From: RAM1 sp041905405 | GTDB taxonomy: Bacteria; Pseudomonadota; Gammaproteobacteria; Burkholderiales; Burkholderiaceae_C | Direction of reading: 5' to 3' | NCBI GenBank assembly: GCA_041905405.1 | Contig: JAYRLC010000020.1 | Span: 1 to 64,000 of the forward strand | DNA: 64,000 nt | Shown here: in pieces, positions 62,157-64,000 of the stretch | How positions within the stretch are numbered: the first letter of the stretch is position 1 | Layout: each line of letters begins with the position of its first letter | Made by a program: the position numbers and the translations under genes | Notes under the pieces: model-generated | Seen by the model: the letters and a program-made list of their open reading frames with translations, nothing else | Database searches by the model: none | Told to the model about the DNA's origin: nothing

Positions 62157-63044
62157 ATGACCGACCCCATCGACCTGACCACGCTGCGCGTGGTGATCGC
62201 CGCGGCTGACCTGGGCTCCATCAGCGCCGCCAGTGACCGGCTGCAACTGGCGGTTGCCGCCGCCAGCGCCCGCATCTCGGCGCTGGAAGCGTCACTCTGT
62301 TTCAGGGTGTTCGAACGGTCGCCGCGCGGTGTGCAGTTGACGCCGGCAGGGCAGATGCTGGTGCAGCGCAGCCGCTCCCTGCTGATCGACGCGGACAGGC
62401 TTGCGCAGGACCTGCAGGGCTACAGTGACGGCCAGCAGGGCCACGTGCGGGTCCTGGCCAATACCTCGGCGCTGCTGGAGGTGTTGCCCCAGCGGCTGGA
62501 GGCTTTCATGCGGGCGCACCCCCAGATCCAGGTCGATCTGGAAGAACGCGCAAGCCCCGAGATCCCCATCCCGCTGATCGAAGGCCGCGCGGACTTCGGC
62601 GTCGTGGACCTGCCCGTGGCGCCGGCCGGCCTGTCGCTGACGCCGTTTTTCACCGACACGCTGGTGTTGCTGACGCCTGCATCGCACCGGCTGGGCAGCC
62701 GGCGCCGGCTGGCGCTGGCCGACGCGTTGGACGAGCCGTTCATCACCCTGACCGACGGCACGGCCCTGTCCAACCGGCTGATGGCCTGCGCTGCGCAGGC
62801 TGGCAGGCCCCTGAACGTGCGCATGCGCATGCGCGGATTCGACGCGGTCAGCCGCATGGTGGCCGCGGGCCTGGGAGTGGGCGTTTTGCCCCTGGAGGCG
62901 ATCGCGCCGCAGCTCGCCCACCTGGACGTCAAGGCTGTGCCGCTCACGGACGGCTGGGCACGGCGGACGCACAGCATTGCCTGGCGCACCGGCGTGCAGC
63001 CGTCCCCAGCCGCCCGCACGCTGATCCGCGCGCTGACACGCTGA
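62157..63044 (+). CDS. LysR-family transcriptional regulator
   Basis: About 295 residues with an N-terminal winged helix-turn-helix (LTTLRVVIAAADLGSISAAS, then SARISALEASL) and a type 2 periplasmic-binding-like effector domain (about 90-290). It precedes an enolase-superfamily gene on the same strand, and a T-N11-A inverted repeat lies in the gap. The likely target is that gene; the inducer is unknown. Confidence 0.92.
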   Translation: MTDPIDLTTLRVVIAAADLGSISAASDRLQLAVAAASARISALEASLCFRVFERSPRGVQLTPAGQMLVQRSRSLLIDADRLAQDLQGYSDGQQGHVRVLANTSALLEVLPQRLEAFMRAHPQIQVDLEERASPEIPIPLIEGRADFGVVDLPVAPAGLSLTPFFTDTLVLLTPASHRLGSRRRLALADALDEPFITLTDGTALSNRLMACAAQAGRPLNVRMRMRGFDAVSRMVAAGLGVGVLPLEAIAPQLAHLDVKAVPLTDGWARRTHSIAWRTGVQPSPAARTLIRALTR

Positions 63045-63060
63045 AACACCGCCCCAAGGG

Positions 63061-63081
63061 GCTTTCGCCATCCGCGAAAGC
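63061..63081 (+). promoter_or_regulatory. LysR-type operator before the enolase-superfamily gene
   Basis: A perfect 8-bp inverted repeat GCTTTCGC/GCGAAAGC with a 5-nt centre contains a T-N11-A core (TCGCCATCCGCGA), the standard pattern for LysR-type binding. No T-run follows, so it is not a terminator. A second palindromic stretch GCCCCAAGGGGC (63051-63062) overlaps its left edge. Confidence 0.6.
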
Positions 63082-63176
63082 TGCGTTTGGTCCAGGCTCT
63101 TGCCCGACGGAACCAGCGCTTTCTACACTGGCCGTCAAACAAGCGCCGGCCATGCGGGCCGCGCAACGGAGACATC

Positions 63177-64000
63177 ATGAAAATCACCCGCGTCAGCGCC
63201 ACGCCGCTGAATCTTCCCGTGTCCGTGCCGGTCGCCGGCGGCACACGTTCCACCAGCCTGTCGGTGTGCCTGGCCAGCATCGAGACCGACACCGGCCTGA
63301 CTGGCTGGGGCATGACCGCCATCACCGAGGAAGAGGTCGTCGCCAGCATCGTCAACGATGTAGCCGCCCACCACCTGACGGGGCTGGACCCGATGCGGCA
63401 CGAGCAGATCTGGGAGCGCCTGTACTGGCTGCTGACGCCGCGTGGCCAGTCGGGCTATGCAAGCCACGCCATTGCGGCGCTCGACCTGGCGCTGTGGGAC
63501 ATCAAGGGAAAGGCCCTGGGCCAGCCCTGCTGGCGGCTGCTGGGCGGCGCGCGCGCCGAGGTGCCGGTGTATGCCACGTTCGGCTTCGCGTTCTTCGACC
63601 GGGACGAACTCGCCCAGGCGGCGCGCGACTGGGTGGCGCGCGGCTTTACACGGCTGAAGATGACCGTGGGTCATCACGGCCTGCAGCGGCGCGACGAACC
63701 ACGCCCGCTGGACGGCGTGATCGCCGAGGACGTGCAGCGCATACGCGCCGTGCGCGAAGCGGTGGGCCCGGATGTGCAGATCTATATCGACGCCAATTGC
63801 AGCCTGGATTACTTCCATGCGCTGTCGCTGGCCCAGCGCATCGAGCCCTATGGCATCAGCTTCTTCGAGGAGCCGGTGTCGCACAACGACATACCCAACC
63901 TGGTCAAGCTGCGCGCCAAAACCTCCATCCCGCTTGCGGCCGGACAGAACGAAGGGCTGGCCACACGCTTTCGCGACATGCTGGTCGCGCAGGCGGTGGA
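63177..64000 (+). CDS. Mandelate racemase/enolase-superfamily protein (partial)
   Basis: The first 274 residues of a MR_MLE-type enzyme, cut by the window edge. The N-terminal capping domain (1-115) is followed by the barrel with Lys in RLKMTVG (near 160; the usual KxK motif reads KMT here), the metal ligands Asp (YIDANCSLD, near 203), Glu (FFEEPV, near 229) and the AAGQNEG segment near 259. Members dehydrate or epimerise acid sugars or mandelate-like acids. The start is the ATG with GGAGA 6 bp upstream. The second catalytic base lies beyond the window. Confidence 0.85.
   Translation, partial: MKITRVSATPLNLPVSVPVAGGTRSTSLSVCLASIETDTGLTGWGMTAITEEEVVASIVNDVAAHHLTGLDPMRHEQIWERLYWLLTPRGQSGYASHAIAALDLALWDIKGKALGQPCWRLLGGARAEVPVYATFGFAFFDRDELAQAARDWVARGFTRLKMTVGHHGLQRRDEPRPLDGVIAEDVQRIRAVREAVGPDVQIYIDANCSLDYFHALSLAQRIEPYGISFFEEPVSHNDIPNLVKLRAKTSIPLAAGQNEGLATRFRDMLVAQAV

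Overview
The window is GC-rich (mid-60s percent by eye), densely coded bacterial chromosome. Gene content and order point to a betaproteobacterium of the order Burkholderiales, probably Comamonadaceae-like. The markers are rpmF-plsX-fabHDG-acpP-fabF running straight into rpoE-rseA-rseB-mucD, the hemC-hemD-hemX-hemY operon divergent from ppc, rluC divergent from rne, argH beside a LytS/LytTR pair, and a tripartite-tricarboxylate (Bug) binding protein. The placement is inferred from gene order and protein resemblance; no search was run. I see no rRNA, tRNA, CRISPR array, insertion sequence or prophage.

Region 1 (1-15235, mostly minus strand) is housekeeping. A YceD protein, ribosomal protein L32, the type II fatty-acid genes, a YgfX-like membrane protein, sigma-E, its anti-sigma proteins RseA and RseB, and the periplasmic protease MucD form one near-continuous transcription unit that joins envelope lipid synthesis to the envelope stress response. 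Maf and a tetrapyrrole-methylase protein diverge from it. SppA-type peptidase, a small Rieske protein, a Gph-like phosphatase and RluC follow. Region 2 (15236-25698) holds a long rne leader and rne, the hem operon, and ppc.

Region 3 (25699-35312) is accessory. A mobile-mystery A/B pair (XRE regulator plus Fic protein) has two copies of a palindromic operator upstream. A glycine-zipper outer-membrane-type protein follows. Then comes a LacI-type regulator facing a seven-gene unit: a polar-amino-acid-type ABC importer (two permeases, ATPase, binding protein), a VOC-fold metalloenzyme, a RuBisCO-like protein with a nearly complete RuBisCO active site, and a DUF1537 acid-sugar kinase. This catabolic unit has no obvious described counterpart in this exact combination and is the best candidate for a new system in the window.

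Region 4 (35313-46251) carries an AI-2E/PerM transporter, a LytS/LytTR two-component pair beside argH, then an IclR regulator facing HMG-CoA-lyase-like, CaiB-type CoA-transferase, Bug binding-protein and SMP-30 genes (a second uncharacterised organic-acid pathway), and glutamate dehydrogenase.

Region 5 (46252-64000) has a hybrid sensor kinase whose stop codon overlaps a small gene, which in turn overlaps a nucleotidyltransferase gene (toxin-antitoxin-like). A PmrAB/QseBC-like two-component system and a second DegP-type protease share a 6-5-6 direct-repeat box at the same distance from the presumed -10. A very large thioester-containing alpha-2-macroglobulin overlaps pbpC, and a LysR regulator stands before an enolase-superfamily gene cut by the window edge.
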